A stretch of 64,000 nt of DNA from Marchantia polymorpha subsp. ruderalis (taxonomy: Eukaryota > Streptophyta > Marchantiopsida > Marchantiales > Marchantiaceae): contig AP031351.1 in NCBI GenBank assembly GCA_037833965.1, forward strand, positions 5,654,501 to 5,718,500. Direction: 5' to 3'. The notes below the pieces were generated by a model. The model had not been told where the DNA came from. It worked only from the letters and a program-made list of their open reading frames with translations, and made no database searches. Position 1 is the first letter of the stretch; the number at the start of each line of letters is the position of its first letter. Position numbers and translations under genes: made by a program. Of this stretch, positions 1 through 13,303 are shown piece by piece.

Positions 1-2250
1 CTTATGTTGGATAGTAAACAAAACTAATTCAGTAGGTAAATAAATTTTATCTACGAAATGAATAAAAGTGTTGATTATTTTATTTTCTTATGAAGGATAT
101 TATAAAATTTTAGATGTTAATGTATAAAAAAATCTAAATATACTGGAATGTAAAAAAATTGAAAACATGTTGTATGATAGCAATTCAATTTAAAACAGAT
201 TGGATGAAATAAGTTTAAAATATACAGGAGATATAAGTGTTTTTACTTTAAATAATTAGTTAATCGAAATGCATCGTATTTGTTTGATAAACTAAAAACA
301 TTTATGATTTTATTTCTTATCTTATGAGTTTATATCCACTTCTTGATACTTCTTCGCTCCATGATTGTATTGATAATTTTCACATGTTCAAAATCATGGT
401 GCTAAAATGTGGATTAACAGATAGCTGTATTTACTGTTTTTATTAAATTTGAAATAAAAATTATGTTCTTATAATAATCTATATGAATACAAATCGATAC
501 ACAAATCATTGATCTTCTGTAATGAAAATATTTGAAAAGCATTATCATAAGGAGGTAGTAACTTTTCATGTAATTTTTTATGCTATCACGACTGTGTATT
601 GATTTATGTTCATTGTAGATGCATGAAATTGACTGCAAAATCTGTAATTTGATTTCATAAAATGAATTAGTTAAGTATCTTTGATTGTATATTTTTTTTG
701 AAAAGATTGTATTTTAAACTGTCGATATCCATATTTGAAAAATTGCTATAAACAATCTTTTGAAGTGTAAGAAATAATCATATCTATAATTTCAGCAATC
801 ATCTCCTTATAATGATATTTGCGTTTTGATCTAATATGACTGTTTGCAGGTATTGAGTAGGATTGCATGGGTTGTAGCTTTGAAAGATATTTTGTTTTTA
901 TTGGATAGTTTAACTTTGATATACTCTTTAATCATTTGAATAACTGTTATTTCATTGTCTGTATATGATTTAATTGTACATATTATTAGAATTTTTTTTT
1001 TTTTAATATTGAAGATCAAAATGATTATAATCAAGTTAGTGATACAAAATATTCAATGAGTTCTAGTTTTTTAAATATGATGTAGATGAAAATATTAGCT
1101 ATCTCATTATATATTCGTAGTATCGATGTAAAAATGTTGTATATTAGTAGCTGTAATGATCAAAACATTATGTAAAAAATATACATATGATAATTTACAA
1201 CATAAAGGTAAAAAATTTATATATTGAGGTAAACATGTCTCATATCAATGCATACCGCATTTGACAGAGTCTTGGGTTCAATTTGCATAAGATATCAACA
1301 TTTTTATCAAATGAATTGATTTGAAGCTTTACACGTCATGATTGTGCGACAATTTTGTGAATAGAAATGTTTGCAAAATACAGCTTTATACAGCTTGACT
1401 TTCCGATTTTAACTCTGATCAAGTTAATATTAATAAAAGTTGTCCCTTGTAGAAGTTTTTCCGAAGAGGCTCAAAAAAATATTTTTATTCATATTTTCAA
1501 TTTGATAGTTGAAATTAATAAATTATAAATTGAATCATAATTTGTGATCATTCTCTGAATTTTTTTAAGTAAAACCCAATGTTGTATTTTTTTCTAACCC
1601 AAAATCATCAAACCCTCCTTTTCAATTCATAAAAATAAAATTTAACATATTTCCCCTGAACATAATATTTGAATATTAATTTTGTTTATGGGAATCCTGA
1701 ATTGCAGTCTTTTGTCATAATCAGAAAAGGCTTAATTGGACATAAATTCATCATAGAAATATTTCAACAGAAAAATGACTACATATCTGATCAGTGTTGA
1801 TAAAGTGCATATTTTGAATTATTTTGACAATAACAAGACATACAAATAGACTCATATTCGCTTTTGTTTTCGAATGAAGACTACAAAAGTATATGGATAC
1901 GTTCTAGTTCAACTGGGAACAAAATTAATGAATGTATGCTAAGTTGTATTATAAGATCAATCCATCTTTAGATGAATGTAAATAGTGATAGCTACCATAG
2001 AGGAGTATTCGAAAGCTTTGAAAATTGGAATTACCTCGCCAATTTTCATCAAGACTATGCACTAATGCGCTAATATAGTTCATGCATCTTTTCCTTTTGG
2101 ATGAAAATATCGTGGTGCAAAGTATGTTTCTTAGATGAAAATATCAAAGTTGTTGACACATTTTTAAAAACCACGTAATGTGTTAAAACTGATGTTCTTA
2201 TTAATATAAAAACAGATGATTCATAATGCTCTAAAATAAATTCAATTGAA
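1..2250. other. AT-rich gene desert
   Basis: Long A/T runs, very few CG dinucleotides and only short chance reading frames. I see no gene, no RNA gene and no intact mobile element. It ends where composition rises just upstream of the first gene island. Confidence 0.7.
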
Positions 2251-3993
2251 GAAAGCTTACCCCACTGGCTTGAATGCTACAAAATAACAGTAATCATTTG
2301 AGGTTATCCGGGCCGGAAATGGCTGGTCCGCACACGAGAAGCCCTCCTGTTACTCGAGTGCCCTTCTTTGGGTCATTGTCCAATGGTGACCAAGCGCCAG
2401 TCCAGCCGTTTAAGCCCTTGGATTTTTGTTTCAAAGGCCAAAGTTCGTAAAGCTCTTTGCGTTGTTGCTATACAAGTTTATTCAACAATCTTTTTTTAAT
2501 TTATTCATGTTTATTCACAATGAGAGTATTCAGAGAATAATTTTCATTGTTTCATGTATATAGTCAAATAATTTCATGTATGGATATGAATTTATATATA
2601 TGAAAATTTCCGTTCATTCAAAGTAATAGTTGGAGAAATGTTACGAGTGTAGGAAATAAGACAACCGGAAGAAAGGAGTAAATCCAAACTAAAACTTGAT
2701 CGAAGCTCGTTATAAACTTGAGAAGTAATTCAGAGAAGCAGACTACGCCCGACGTCCACTCTTTTACTTCTTTGTGCTTTTGGTTTCAGACGTTTCATTG
2801 CTTTGAACTAGATGGTGCGTAACGGTTCTTTCATTACAATATGAAAACTAGAAAATTGAAAGTCTAATTTAGGACGAGAGCACAGGTCAGACACACGCAC
2901 CGTCTAATTTCCCGGTGCTTTTAAAAACCATGAAACTTACCTTTGGCCAGTCCGTCATTCCAGACGGCGAGATGCTCAAATGGATGGCATATTGCTCGCT
3001 TAAAGAAGAAGACCCGAGACTGGCCCACGGTTACTTTTAGAAGCGTCTCTGGCGCTGATGACGTTCTTTCGTCACATTTGAATACCAACTGTCCAGGTCA
3101 GAAACTGGGCGAGTGTCGCGTAGCGAGGCTAAATCGAGCAATTATGAAACGGATGACATCTTTGGGCAAAGGAGGATCTTTTCTTGCGGGGGTCTAGATA
3201 AAACAAGGAGTAGATTCAGAGACTTGAGCATGAGGTCAACAGTGCGGGAACCGCCGTCATTCTTTCTTGAGCGAGAGGCCAATCCCTTATTGGATTCAGT
3301 CCCGCGGCCACAGAGGCCACGTCGCCATTCACGATTGGATTAGGCAGCGCAGTGAGAGCAACGCTGCCCGTGTCACCGTTCGCGCTTGGGCGGCCTGGCC
3401 AAAGCGCCATTGTGGGAGACGACCTCAGCCTCTGATCGCATGCCGACGCCTGTGAACCGCTGGATGTGACCGAGGCCGCCTCGGCGGGTCGAGTTTCTCA
3501 AGCCTGTGCGGTGCAGCCAAAGGCGAGAGAGAGAGAGAGAGGAGAGAGAGGAGAGGGGAGGGGAGTGAAGGAGAGGGAAGAGAAGGGCAGGGGAAGGGGA
3601 AGAGAGGGGCGGGTCGATCGATTTATAACTTGAATTGTACGCTATCAAGCTGAAAGTGAGTAATGTTTGTGGGCGCGTCGGTTTCGGCGAGGAAGGAGGA
3701 TCGAGCGGACGGTCGGGAGACCGGGTAGTGAACTGTTTTTGGTTTCGGGGCGCGTGTGTTGAGTTGGGGTTTGCAAATGCAATTGTGTGGCCGAATGGCT
3801 TTGGGCGCGAGGAGGGTGATTGTGGATGCTGGGCAAGTGAGTTTAGGTCTGTAAGTCGGACCTTTGCGGAGGAATTGTCTCGGATTCGCTATTATCAGAA
3901 TTTTGGGCGCCCAGAACAAGAAGATGAGATCCCGCTGAGCATTCTCTCGCTGGGGTGAATTTGGGTGTTGAATTTGCCAATTCACGTGATCGG
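2251..3993 (+). promoter_or_regulatory. 5' flank and probable leader of the CUE-protein gene
   Basis: Composition turns GC-richer here, with many CG dinucleotides between about 2930 and 3900. The stretch ends at the ATG of the CUE-domain gene. Short open frames on both strands lack codon character and are probably leader or promoter sequence. The transcription start cannot be placed from sequence alone; the purine tract at 3521-3609 is a plausible landmark. Confidence 0.5.
3521..3609 (+). repeat. GA-rich purine tract
   Basis: About 90 bases of almost pure purine on the plus strand, starting as (GA)n and grading into GGGGA and GGAAG runs. It lies about 400 bases before the CUE-gene start codon, on the sense strand. 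GA-rich tracts near plant promoters are known binding sites for BPC/GAGA-type factors; that role here is inference. Confidence 0.75.
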
Positions 3994-6900
3994 ATGGCGT
4001 GGCGTGCTTCTTACAGGAGTCTTTTAGACATCTTTCCGCAGGTTAGTACCTTCCAAGGAGGATGCCACTCTCAATTATGATAGATTTCAACATTTTGCGT
4101 TTGTGAATATTTCCAATCTATGACGACGTCCAGCTTGTGGTGGCCCTTTTGATCGTTAACAAAGGTTCCGATTTGTCTGCTCTTGGAAGGAAGACATTGC
4201 TTTTTTTGCTTATCGGCTTGTGCGTGGTTGCTTCCAAGTGAATCTTCTTGTTTCGAGTGCAATCTGCAGAGCAGCGACGTGGTAGAGATGGACTGAATAA
4301 ACTCAGCTAGGTTCTAGTTCGTTAGGCTTTATTGTGCCCGTGATCTTGTCATTTACTTTGGCCTAGGCCTTGAATCCAAGCTCAAACTTCGTAATTCATA
4401 TCGTTTGGAGTTCAAAGTACTTGTAGAAATCTAGTGAAGATATAACTCTTTTTTCTTCAAGGACATAGCTGGACCTCCTTACCGTTAAACCGAGAATTTC
4501 GAACGGAGCTAGTTTCTGCCTAGTTTCTGCCTTGTTTCGAAATTCTGTATGTGGAACCTGTCTGTATCAGAGTTTTTGTGCAAACTCTAATGTGCATCCA
4601 CTCTTGCAGGTGGATTCTCGTATGCTCAAGGCGGCCGCTCTTGATCACGGGGACGATTTGCTGTCAGCTGCAGACTTTATTTTAGATGAAGTTTTGGGTA
4701 CAGATGTTGAGGGTTTGGATCAAGAACAGGACAATGTTTTAGCCACGGATGGATTGCAATCTGCCATCGTTTCAAGAGGACCGAATGCTGGAGAACAGTC
4801 ATATCCACGGAACATTGATGTTCCTGGTCATGACGGATTTGTCTCTGGTGCTGTCCGGGATCCACTTTTGAACAATGAAGAAGTGGGAAGCACACGTGTT
4901 AACTCTAGGAGTTTCACAAACGATGGGCCTCACAGTGGGCAAGGAAAGATTGAAGGCATTACGCCCTCTATGATGCCTTCATGTGCAGAGAATAAGAGAC
5001 TGGAATGTGAGTGTGCTCACCTCCTTACAACTGTTTTGGGATAATAATGTTAGTGATGAAATATTGGCTTTTTTTATGAAACCGAGCATCGTTTTGTAAA
5101 CTTCGCTGAGTAGCCTGCACAATCGCTCTATTTACTGACTTCGCCTGTATGTCCTGGTGATGCAGTCGAGGCTGAAGCTGTTCCTCCTGTGATGACTTGT
5201 GCTTCTAATTATTCTCACTGCGCTCATATCGACTCTAGTCCCCTCGATAGTGACAAGGTTGAAGCATTTCCTCAACTTTGCCCCAAAATTGATCCTGAAG
5301 AGAAACATAATGATAGAACGGATGTGGATGCGTCCTCATCAGAAGTCGTCCCATTTCGCGCCTCAACAGACAAGCTTGCAGTTGAATGTTCAGAGGATGA
5401 AATCTCACAGTTTCACTGCACACATGTAGACTCTCGTCCACTTGATAGCGACAACGAAGCACTTTGTCAATTTTGCCCTAAAAGTGATTCTGAAGAGGAA
5501 GAAACATACAGAACTAGTTTGTCCGACAGGGCCCGGGACTGTCAGACAAAAAAGGTCCTCGTTGTTCGTTCCTATATCGAAAATCGTCCATCAGAGGATG
5601 GAATATCTCACGGCTTGAAGGATGAGCATGCAGTTAAGTGGTCAGTGGAGTGTGACGTATATTCTGATACAAATGGTGATCAATTTCTCGTTGTTACTAC
5701 TCTTACCGGGTCTGATTCAGGGGCAGCTAATGCCCAGGGTTTTCTTGAGGAAAAACACAAGGAAGAGAATTCAGATAAGGTGATTCTTGAGAGTTTATGT
5801 GAAGGATCTACTTACACAGACCCCGAAGAAACGTACAGAACTAGTTTGTCCGACAGGGCCCGGGACGGTCAGACAAAAAAGCTCGTTATTCATTCGTTTC
5901 TCAATCGTCGTCCATCAGAGGATAGTTTATCTCACGCCTTGAAGGATGAGCTTGCAGTTAAGTGGTCAATGGAGTCACGTGACGTAGTTTCTGAAACAAA
6001 TGGTGAACTTTGCGTTGTTACTACTTTTACCATGTCTGGTTCAGGGGCAGCTAATGCCCAGGGTTTTCTTGAGGAAAAACATAAGGAAGAGAATTCAGAT
6101 AAGGTGATTCTTGAGAGTTTATGTGAAGGATCTACTTACACAGACCCCGAGAATATGAGCTTACAAGATTCATGTTTAGAAGATCAGGAGGGGTTTGAAG
6201 GAGAGATAATTAGAAACTCTGTATACGACTCCATTCTCATTTCTGGATCAACTTTTGAGGATGAGACTATAGTAGAAGGAGAGGTCACAGATCTGGTGAT
6301 GGCTTCCACGAAGATTATGTCCGAGGGGGAAGATGACAAGGAGGGAGGGTGCTGGGAGACCTTGTCCAACAGCTCAGCTCAGATCGCTAGCATGGAGACT
6401 ATGCTTGATGCTGTCGACCAAGCGAAGGCTGATAAGGTATATAACACTATGTATTGTTACATATAGTTCTACGTTTTCCCGGAGTATGAGACTGAACTAA
6501 TTTGAAAGGCTGTCACTTTAAGTATTTTCGGTTATGCTTATAATTTGGGGACAAAGGCTTCTTATACATGAGATTGAATTTAGTCGGGAATGAAGTCTAA
6601 CTTTGTAAAGTTTTGTTCTTTCGCAGGAGATCCTTATAAAGTCAATTGAAGATCTTCGTGCTCTCCGACAAGAGACGGATCAAGCTGAAAATGAAGCACG
6701 GTGGGCTAAAGAAGAGGCTGCTAAAGGTGGCTTAGATGTTATGTCAAGGGTGGATAAGATGAGGGAGATGCTTTCCCAGGCAAGGGAAGCAAATGAAGTG
6801 GTATGTTCCTTTCACTTGCCCCATTCTTCTTTCATATACGAGGATGATATAGTTCTTTCTTGCTGACTGCCTTCACCTCTTTCCCACAGCATGCGGCAGA

Positions 6901-8738
6901 AGTTCATGGAGAAAAAGCAGTGTTGGCAACAGAAGCTCGAGAGCTACGATCGCGTGTTGTACAGCTGAAGCGGGAGAAGGAAAAAGCATTGGCTGTGTTG
7001 AATGAGGTACAGTTTAGTCTAGACAGAACTCACCATCTTAGTGTCTCTTTTGAGTTGCCAGTTAGGTTACACTGATCCCTCTGGGGATTTCAAATCCAGT
7101 TTTGCTCATTTTGTTGGTTGTGTGTGATCTCTTGAACTCTTGAAATGCATAGATCAAGGCATCCCTTCAAGCGCGGATCAGTAAAGCCTGCCAAGAGCGT
7201 GAAGCAGCAGTAGCAGAGAAGGTTCTAAAGGAAGCCCTTGCTCGGGAATGTCTCAAGAAGGAAGAAGAGTTCATGGCGCAAGTCGCTCAGCAGTCCAGAG
7301 ATCTTCATGCTGAAACTGAAACATGTAACAAGGTAAGAAAACGTTGTGGTGTCAATCCGTTAACTAGGTAGATTTCGTAAGATTTGTTTACAAATCTTAC
7401 GAGAATGAATGTACCGAAAACTTTCCCATTCATTATCGCTCATTGTCAATGCTATTGTTCTCCATCAGAGTACTCATCTTATGCCTTGTTTTACATCCAA
7501 TCTTTGACGGCATTGTCTATTGCAGCTCCGAGAACTTCTAATCGAGAGTGGCAATATCGTGGATGCTCTGCAGTAAGTACTCGACTCATCTTGAGTGGGA
7601 TTTCTGAACCTGGAAGTTTACACAAACTCAAAAATAGCTTCATATTTTGCATCTGTACTTCCTGATGAGAGCTCTCGGATCTTGTCTTGAGCTTCGTTGA
7701 CTAGTCCCTGCTTGCATTGTTTCTTGCGTTCCTTGTATTCTGTGTACTGTAATCCAAATTTTATGTTTTCGGTAGCGATAAGTAGCTAGTGGCCCTTTGT
7801 TTTTGTTCTAACTTTCCAACCCTCTTGCCTTATAAATCTTATTAATTGTTTCTATATAGTGTTAACATGTGGCTTTCCTCCTTGCTTACAAAGGGTCTAT
7901 CTGTGATCAGCTGAAACAGTATGGTTTCAGAAGTACTTAGGTCAGATGGCCATGCTTCTTTTTCAGATTGACGTCGCTTGTTACTAAATCGAGCCTGTGT
8001 GTGAACAGGGGAGAAGTGGCTGTGTTATGTGAAGATGCTGAGGAATTAAAAGAAGAAATTGAACGGATGAGTTTATCGTGTAGCTCTGGCTTTGTGCACA
8101 TGTTGAAGCCGCGACCTCTGAGTGAGAGCACTAACAGCTTGCTTTCAAAGTCTAGCAAGACACTGGGTGATCGACAAGCTCACTCCATCGAAAGTGCCGG
8201 TCAGCTTATTTTTCAGGCCGACTTTGCAGGTAGCTCTCCAACCACATCGTTAGTCGGTGGCCCGAGGAATGCCAGCGACAAGCGTCTTCCATCTTTGCGT
8301 CGAGCATTAAGCGGCAGCTACAACGGTAGTCAAGATTTGAGTGGGAGCTCTCTCTCTTCTTTCAGTAGTAACGGAGGTGCAAGTAATTCAGGAGGCAGTT
8401 TCGGAATTGTTTCGGGATCGGCTAAGATTTCGGCTTTACCATTTGGTAGGAGTAAAATTCCTGATAACAAGTCTTCTTCTTCAAGATCACAGAGTGACAG
8501 TGATACCGAGCTTAAGAAGCTATATGATGCTCAATTTCCGATGGTTCGCGATCCTAATTCGGACCTGCAAAACTACGGAACCACGAACCCCAGCAGTTTT
8601 CGAACTGAGACTTCAAGAACTGCAGAAACGAAGGGAAGAGTCAGTTCCGACGATGATGATTGGCATCTACTCGAAATGACGGGAAGATCGAAGGAAACTA
8701 GTTCTAGATCATCGAGTAGCTCATATGCCGAGAACTAA
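3994..8738 (+). CDS. CUE-domain coiled-coil protein, 8 coding exons
   Basis: Exons 3994-4041, 4610-5006, 5166-6436, 6627-6800, 6890-7006, 7153-7332, 7526-7572 and 8009-8738 join in frame to 2964 nt (987 aa). Every junction is GT-AG. Residues 5-45 form a CUE-type ubiquitin-binding module: exon 1 encodes the LLDIFPQ half and exon 2 continues with VDSRMLKAAALDHGDD. Residues 149-572 are an acidic, low-conservation region with an in-frame tandem duplication (260-368 and 369-476). Residues 565-775, across exons 4-8, are charged heptad-like coiled coil. The last 200 residues are Ser-rich and probably disordered. Related CUE-plus-coiled-coil proteins occur across land plants with poorly known function; ubiquitin binding is inferred from the domain. 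The start is the ATG that supplies the first CUE helix; the ATG at 4532 is intronic and would lose it. Confidence 0.82.
5216..5497 (+). repeat. Diverged in-gene repeat of about 29 codons
   Basis: Two diverged copies, 5216-5302 and 5414-5497, encode HCAHIDSSPLDSDK... and HCTHVDSRPLDSDN..., each running on to a CPK-D-EE motif. They lie in exon 3 of the CUE gene, just before the larger duplication. This suggests the acidic region grew by repeated internal duplication. Confidence 0.7.
5498..6148 (+). repeat. In-frame tandem duplication inside the CUE gene
   Basis: Copy 1 is 5498-5824 (327 nt) and copy 2 is 5825-6148 (324 nt). Both begin with codons for EETYRTSLSDRARD and end with SLCEGSTYTDP. 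The last 90 or so bases of each copy are nearly identical while the middle has diverged, so the event looks recent or partly gene-converted. Both lengths are multiples of three, so the frame is kept. Confidence 0.92.
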
Positions 8739-10740
8739 AATCGGAAATTGGATAGAAATATGATTGGGATACAAGCTTCTCGCTCGCCGGAACCGATATT
8801 CCTTATACATTTTACCCATGTAGCCCGCTATATGGGTAAAAAGTACTCAAGCAGGTACGTTTGTAGACCTTTGTGAGGTTTCCGACATAACTTCACACGA
8901 CGAATTTTGATTAGCTCTATTACACTACATCGGTATTGAAGGCTTTGATGTCTGCTTTCCGAATGTTTTCTAACCTGTGAATATATTGTATACAATTTGA
9001 ATCAACTAGGTTAATATATCCCGTTTGTATATTGTAGACTTTGATTTTTTGATTATCAGGCCTAGTTTCACGTTTCAATACATGAATCTCCTCAGCACCT
9101 ATGATTCATTATACAAAGACTCATGATTCACTTTAGGGGCTGAGGCTTACTTCCGTAGGCAGGTTTAGTACAGTCGAGGGTAAACTTTCCAATCCGGAGA
9201 TATGTAACGTAGGAGATTCTGAGATGTGCAAGCGCACGAGGATCAGGACTATGTACATATTACTCTCCTTAATTTATAACCATATTTTTCACTAATTTCG
9301 TGGAAGTCGATATATAATGCTTGCAGTGACAAAAATAAGCAGAGAATTTTATTTGACGTGTTCCTAGTAATGATTTGTTTTCTCGTGGTGTAAAAGTACA
9401 ACAATAATCTGATTGTATCAGTAGTGTGGATTGTCTCGCACGTTTCTCAACCTGGATGAAGTATGTACAAGCCGAAGAAAAGGTTTTGTTTCCTAGGGAA
9501 GACGATTGTTTGTCCTTGTTCCTATGGGGAATGAGAAATCTACGAGGCGCAGGAGAGAGTGAGTCAGTGAGGTGGCGCAATTTGAGTACGATGGTTTGCA
9601 AGGTAAGTGTGTTCTTAATGAGAACTGCTTGATAGTACTCGAGTATGAGATGCTTCATCTAAGAAGTTCAAATTTCAAATGAAAACTTTCCACAATTTGT
9701 GAGAAATTGCTCTGTTTGTTCGAGAACCACAGGACCTTGCTCAGGGATACAGGCTTAACACATTGTCGACACTCAATGGAATGTTTGGGTGGAATGTTTT
9801 TACAGCTGGTAGTTATTCCAGCACCACGTGAATCATTCACAACGGTATTGCAATTGGCACTGCGTCATTCATAGGAGAAATCTCACATGTATCTCTTTTA
9901 TCACCCTCCGCCACCTCTTTGCGACATTTACACCGCAATGCTAGTTTCCCCATTGATAATGCTTTTCTAGGTTTCATGTTAGCGAATTATGGAGATCAAA
10001 GTAGAATCAATAAGGCTGTTTCGTGAATATTGCATGCACTCATCGTGATGTAGGGTGCCATACCGAGCTTATGATGCTTCTAGAAGGGTCTCGACATGTA
10101 GACTAGCAATCTGGTATTAGTTTGTCACCTCGTTCTGGTATCCCACTCAATGATGAACGATCCATCTAACAAAGCATTTTAGGTGTCTGGAAGGAAAATA
10201 TATGTTACTTGTTACTTCGTATATATGAATGAGGAGTAGGTGACAAAGTTTGCGAAAAGCGATGACATTGTAGAGTTGAAGTCTCGGGCCGGTATTTGCT
10301 TGTATGTGATGGCTTAAAATGTGAGAAACAAAGCACATTAGTTCGTGTTATTTGCTAATTTGCAGAAAGAGAACAGCTCTTGTTTGCTCTGATAGATCGA
10401 CAGATCTTAGACTGTCAACTCTCAATACGAACCACATGCGTTGAAACGTAATTAAACGAATTACACTGGTTACAACAAGATCAGATTCAGGTAGATTCAT
10501 GAACTTCGGCGGTGAACTTCCCAGTTTCTATTTATGTTGCAGACTGAATGTGCATACTTGATGAAATTGGTGTATATTCAGTGTTCGTCTGTTGAGAAGG
10601 GATTAATAGGAAAGTAATGCATATTCTAACAAGGCTGTACACATGCCAAGTCTCTGTATGTTTCTCCTTTGATGAGATGCAAAGCAGCTCTGTCAGCCCG
10701 CCGGTATTCGTACGAAACGTAACATAAGGTTTTTTAATAG
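8739..10740. other. 3' flank of the CUE gene, no gene seen
   Basis: It holds the probable 3' UTR, including the hairpin at 8810-8841, then ordinary spacer. Short frames near 9269-9658 and 10147-10744 are A/T-biased, resemble no family I know and lack splice-linked partners. Confidence 0.55.
8810..8841 (+). promoter_or_regulatory. Strong hairpin in the CUE-gene 3' flank
   Basis: Arms 8810-8823 and 8828-8841 pair over 14 positions, 13 Watson-Crick and one G-U, around a CCCG tetraloop. It starts about 70 bases after the TAA stop, so it should lie in the 3' UTR of the sense transcript. A role in 3' end formation, stability or protein binding is inference. Confidence 0.65.
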
Positions 10741-12096
10741 TCATTTTTGGATTTAATTCGGCATCACATGATAATTACAATTTCAAATTAGTAAAAATAA
10801 TATAGAGTGGAATTTTCATGTACATTATAAAGTAGACTAAAAAAAAGTACGGTTAAATAAACATAATTTCATCATTGGAATGAATATCGGCAAGAAATAG
10901 AACAATGTAGCTTGAATGTATAGTTTGGTAATTAAAAGCCTTGAAATAGGATGATAAGCAATCAACTCAAGACACCAGTATTTGCTTTTAGCCTTCGAAA
11001 GTTATTCGAAATTGAGGATATTCCTTTCGCTCTGTAATAGTCATCAAGAAATAGTCAGAAGTAAAATCTGCACATCTTCATTGTGCACATCAGTTTACTA
11101 ATTTATTTATATGTCACATCCATCTTACACATAAGTAGATATCTTTACAACTTTATCTTTGAATATACATTAAACGTCTTAGTAACATGATTTCTCTGAT
11201 TAAATATGTAAATAGTCATATTTCGTTCATACATTATTCATATGTATAATATTTAAGGTTGGAATTTCCATCAAAGATCATTTACAGAAAAGAAAATCGT
11301 TATGTCTAGATCATTTTTGTAAATGGATATAATTTAGATCAAATTCATGACCCTTTATCTCTTGTAAATAAGAAAAAAATCACAAAGCTACTCTAAAAGT
11401 CCTAATAACATAATTATAAAAGGATCGTAACATTTGAAGTGGATGATCAAAACTCTTAAATAAATCAGGAGTAAAGGAGGCATGCCATTTTTAATCGTTA
11501 TAACAAGCTAAATGGAAAATCGACAATTATTTTATTATGAAGCTTGTAAATAGTGCAACTTACAACTACAAAATCAGAGCAAAATATGCGTTAAAATTAT
11601 TCATTGAACTTTTTACAAATTTTATTGAAACTTTTGTATTGATATTATAGAAAATAGGTAGAAAAAAATAAGCAGAAATAAATGTGCATTTCAATTTGAT
11701 ATGAAAGACTTCAATTTATAATATTATTCTAATTGTTACTAAATCTTAAAATTCTTATTTATGAATTTTTTTAATTTTCTGTAATAATGATGATAACATT
11801 AGAGAAAAATAACATTTCAAACTATGAACATGTGAGATATCTAGACAAATTCTATCATTCATAATATACAGAATATAGAACTAGACGTCATCAACTATTC
11901 AAATCCTTGATGATCAATTGACATAATCAATATGAAAAACAAACACACGGATTCACTACTTATTTAAAATGTAATGAAAATATTAAAATATCTTCTTATA
12001 TTCTAACAGTCACATGAATCTAAATATTTAGCTCAAATTTATATTTTCCTTACATTTAAATTGTTGACAAATCAACTGTAAAGTACGAGACAATTC

Positions 12097-12245
12097 AAGT
12101 TCACATTATCTATCTTCACCTTAAGTAAAAAAATGAAGAAGTTTTGAAACCAAATTTTGCTAATTACTACTAAAGTAGATTTTACTTAAGGTGAAGATAG
12201 ATAATGTGAACTTCTTCATTTTCATAATGGTTTCAAAACTTCTTC
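12097..12245. repeat. Compound inverted repeat
   Basis: Arms 12097-12130 and 12180-12213 are perfect 34-bp reverse complements around a 49-bp spacer. A second pair, 12135-12151 and 12229-12245 (17 bp), is also perfect. The second left arm lies inside the spacer but its partner lies outside the first right arm, so the pairs are not nested. It may be a rearranged MITE or the scar of a template-switch event. Confidence 0.85.
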
Positions 12246-13303
12246 CTTTTTTAACTTCCTTCTTGCAAATACATTCAAATTTTTTTTGAAGTATCTTTTC
12301 AACCCTAAATTTCTCATGATGTGTTATCAAAATTGGTAAAAGAAAATTGTTTTAATGGTTTGTGATTATAACGATTGTGTTATATGTCTTTGCAATTTTG
12401 AGACATGAAAATACATCTCATCTTTTGTGTGTGATGAACTTTTTAACTTGTAAGACATTACAGAAATCTGTTTTATCATCACAAAATCATTGCTATATAG
12501 ATGATTAAACTTTGATGTTTTCAAAAGAGTAAAACTGGATTTATATAATCCATGTAATACCTTATTAAAAAAATCAATACCTTACTATGAAATTTTTATG
12601 TTGATAATATTGATTTTGAGCAATCATCAACTCTTTTTTTGCTTGATGCAGTATTTTGTGAATGTGTTTTTTTTAATTTATCAGATTATTCACACACAAA
12701 AATTCAACAAATTTTTTTGAAAATCAATCACAAACTTTTTGTCAAATTTGATGAAGTCAAATGGAAAAAAAGGTAACATGCATAAATACAAATATTAGAG
12801 TCGATTTCACTGAAAGTGGAAAATGTTTTGTTTTTATCAATTCTATAGGAAAATTGCACATAGTATCATCTCTAATTTTTTTGGCTTTCTCTATTTACCT
12901 GTCATATTTAAAATGATAAAGCCTTAACATTGAAAGCTTTGATTTCAATGAACGGCGTTAGAAGTTAATTGAAGTCTTGTTAGGTAACTCATATTAGGTA
13001 AGTTACGATTAAGACTTGGGTAAATCCTTAACCCTTAAACGCTATAACACAGTCGCTGTGCAAGAGAACTATCAAAAAATCCCGGCGACATTTTTTATAG
13101 TTTTTCAGTAAAGCTGAGATGTTCCACGAACATAATCCACATAAATAAATCACTTATGTATGGTGTGCATGTGAATTTAAATTTGTATTTGAGATTTTGG
13201 ATTCTTTAGGCTTTTTACATACGGCAGCATATTGGAGCAAAGTGAGATCAACAAAGTAGGCTGTTATCATTAGTGATATAAGGAGCAACGACAGCAGTCT
13301 TCC

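Noticed and set aside
4532..5044. Plus-strand frame with its own ATG as the start of the first gene
   Set aside because: The first 26 codons are intronic; a consensus acceptor precedes 4610, and splicing from 3994-4041 restores the CUE helix LLDIFPQ.
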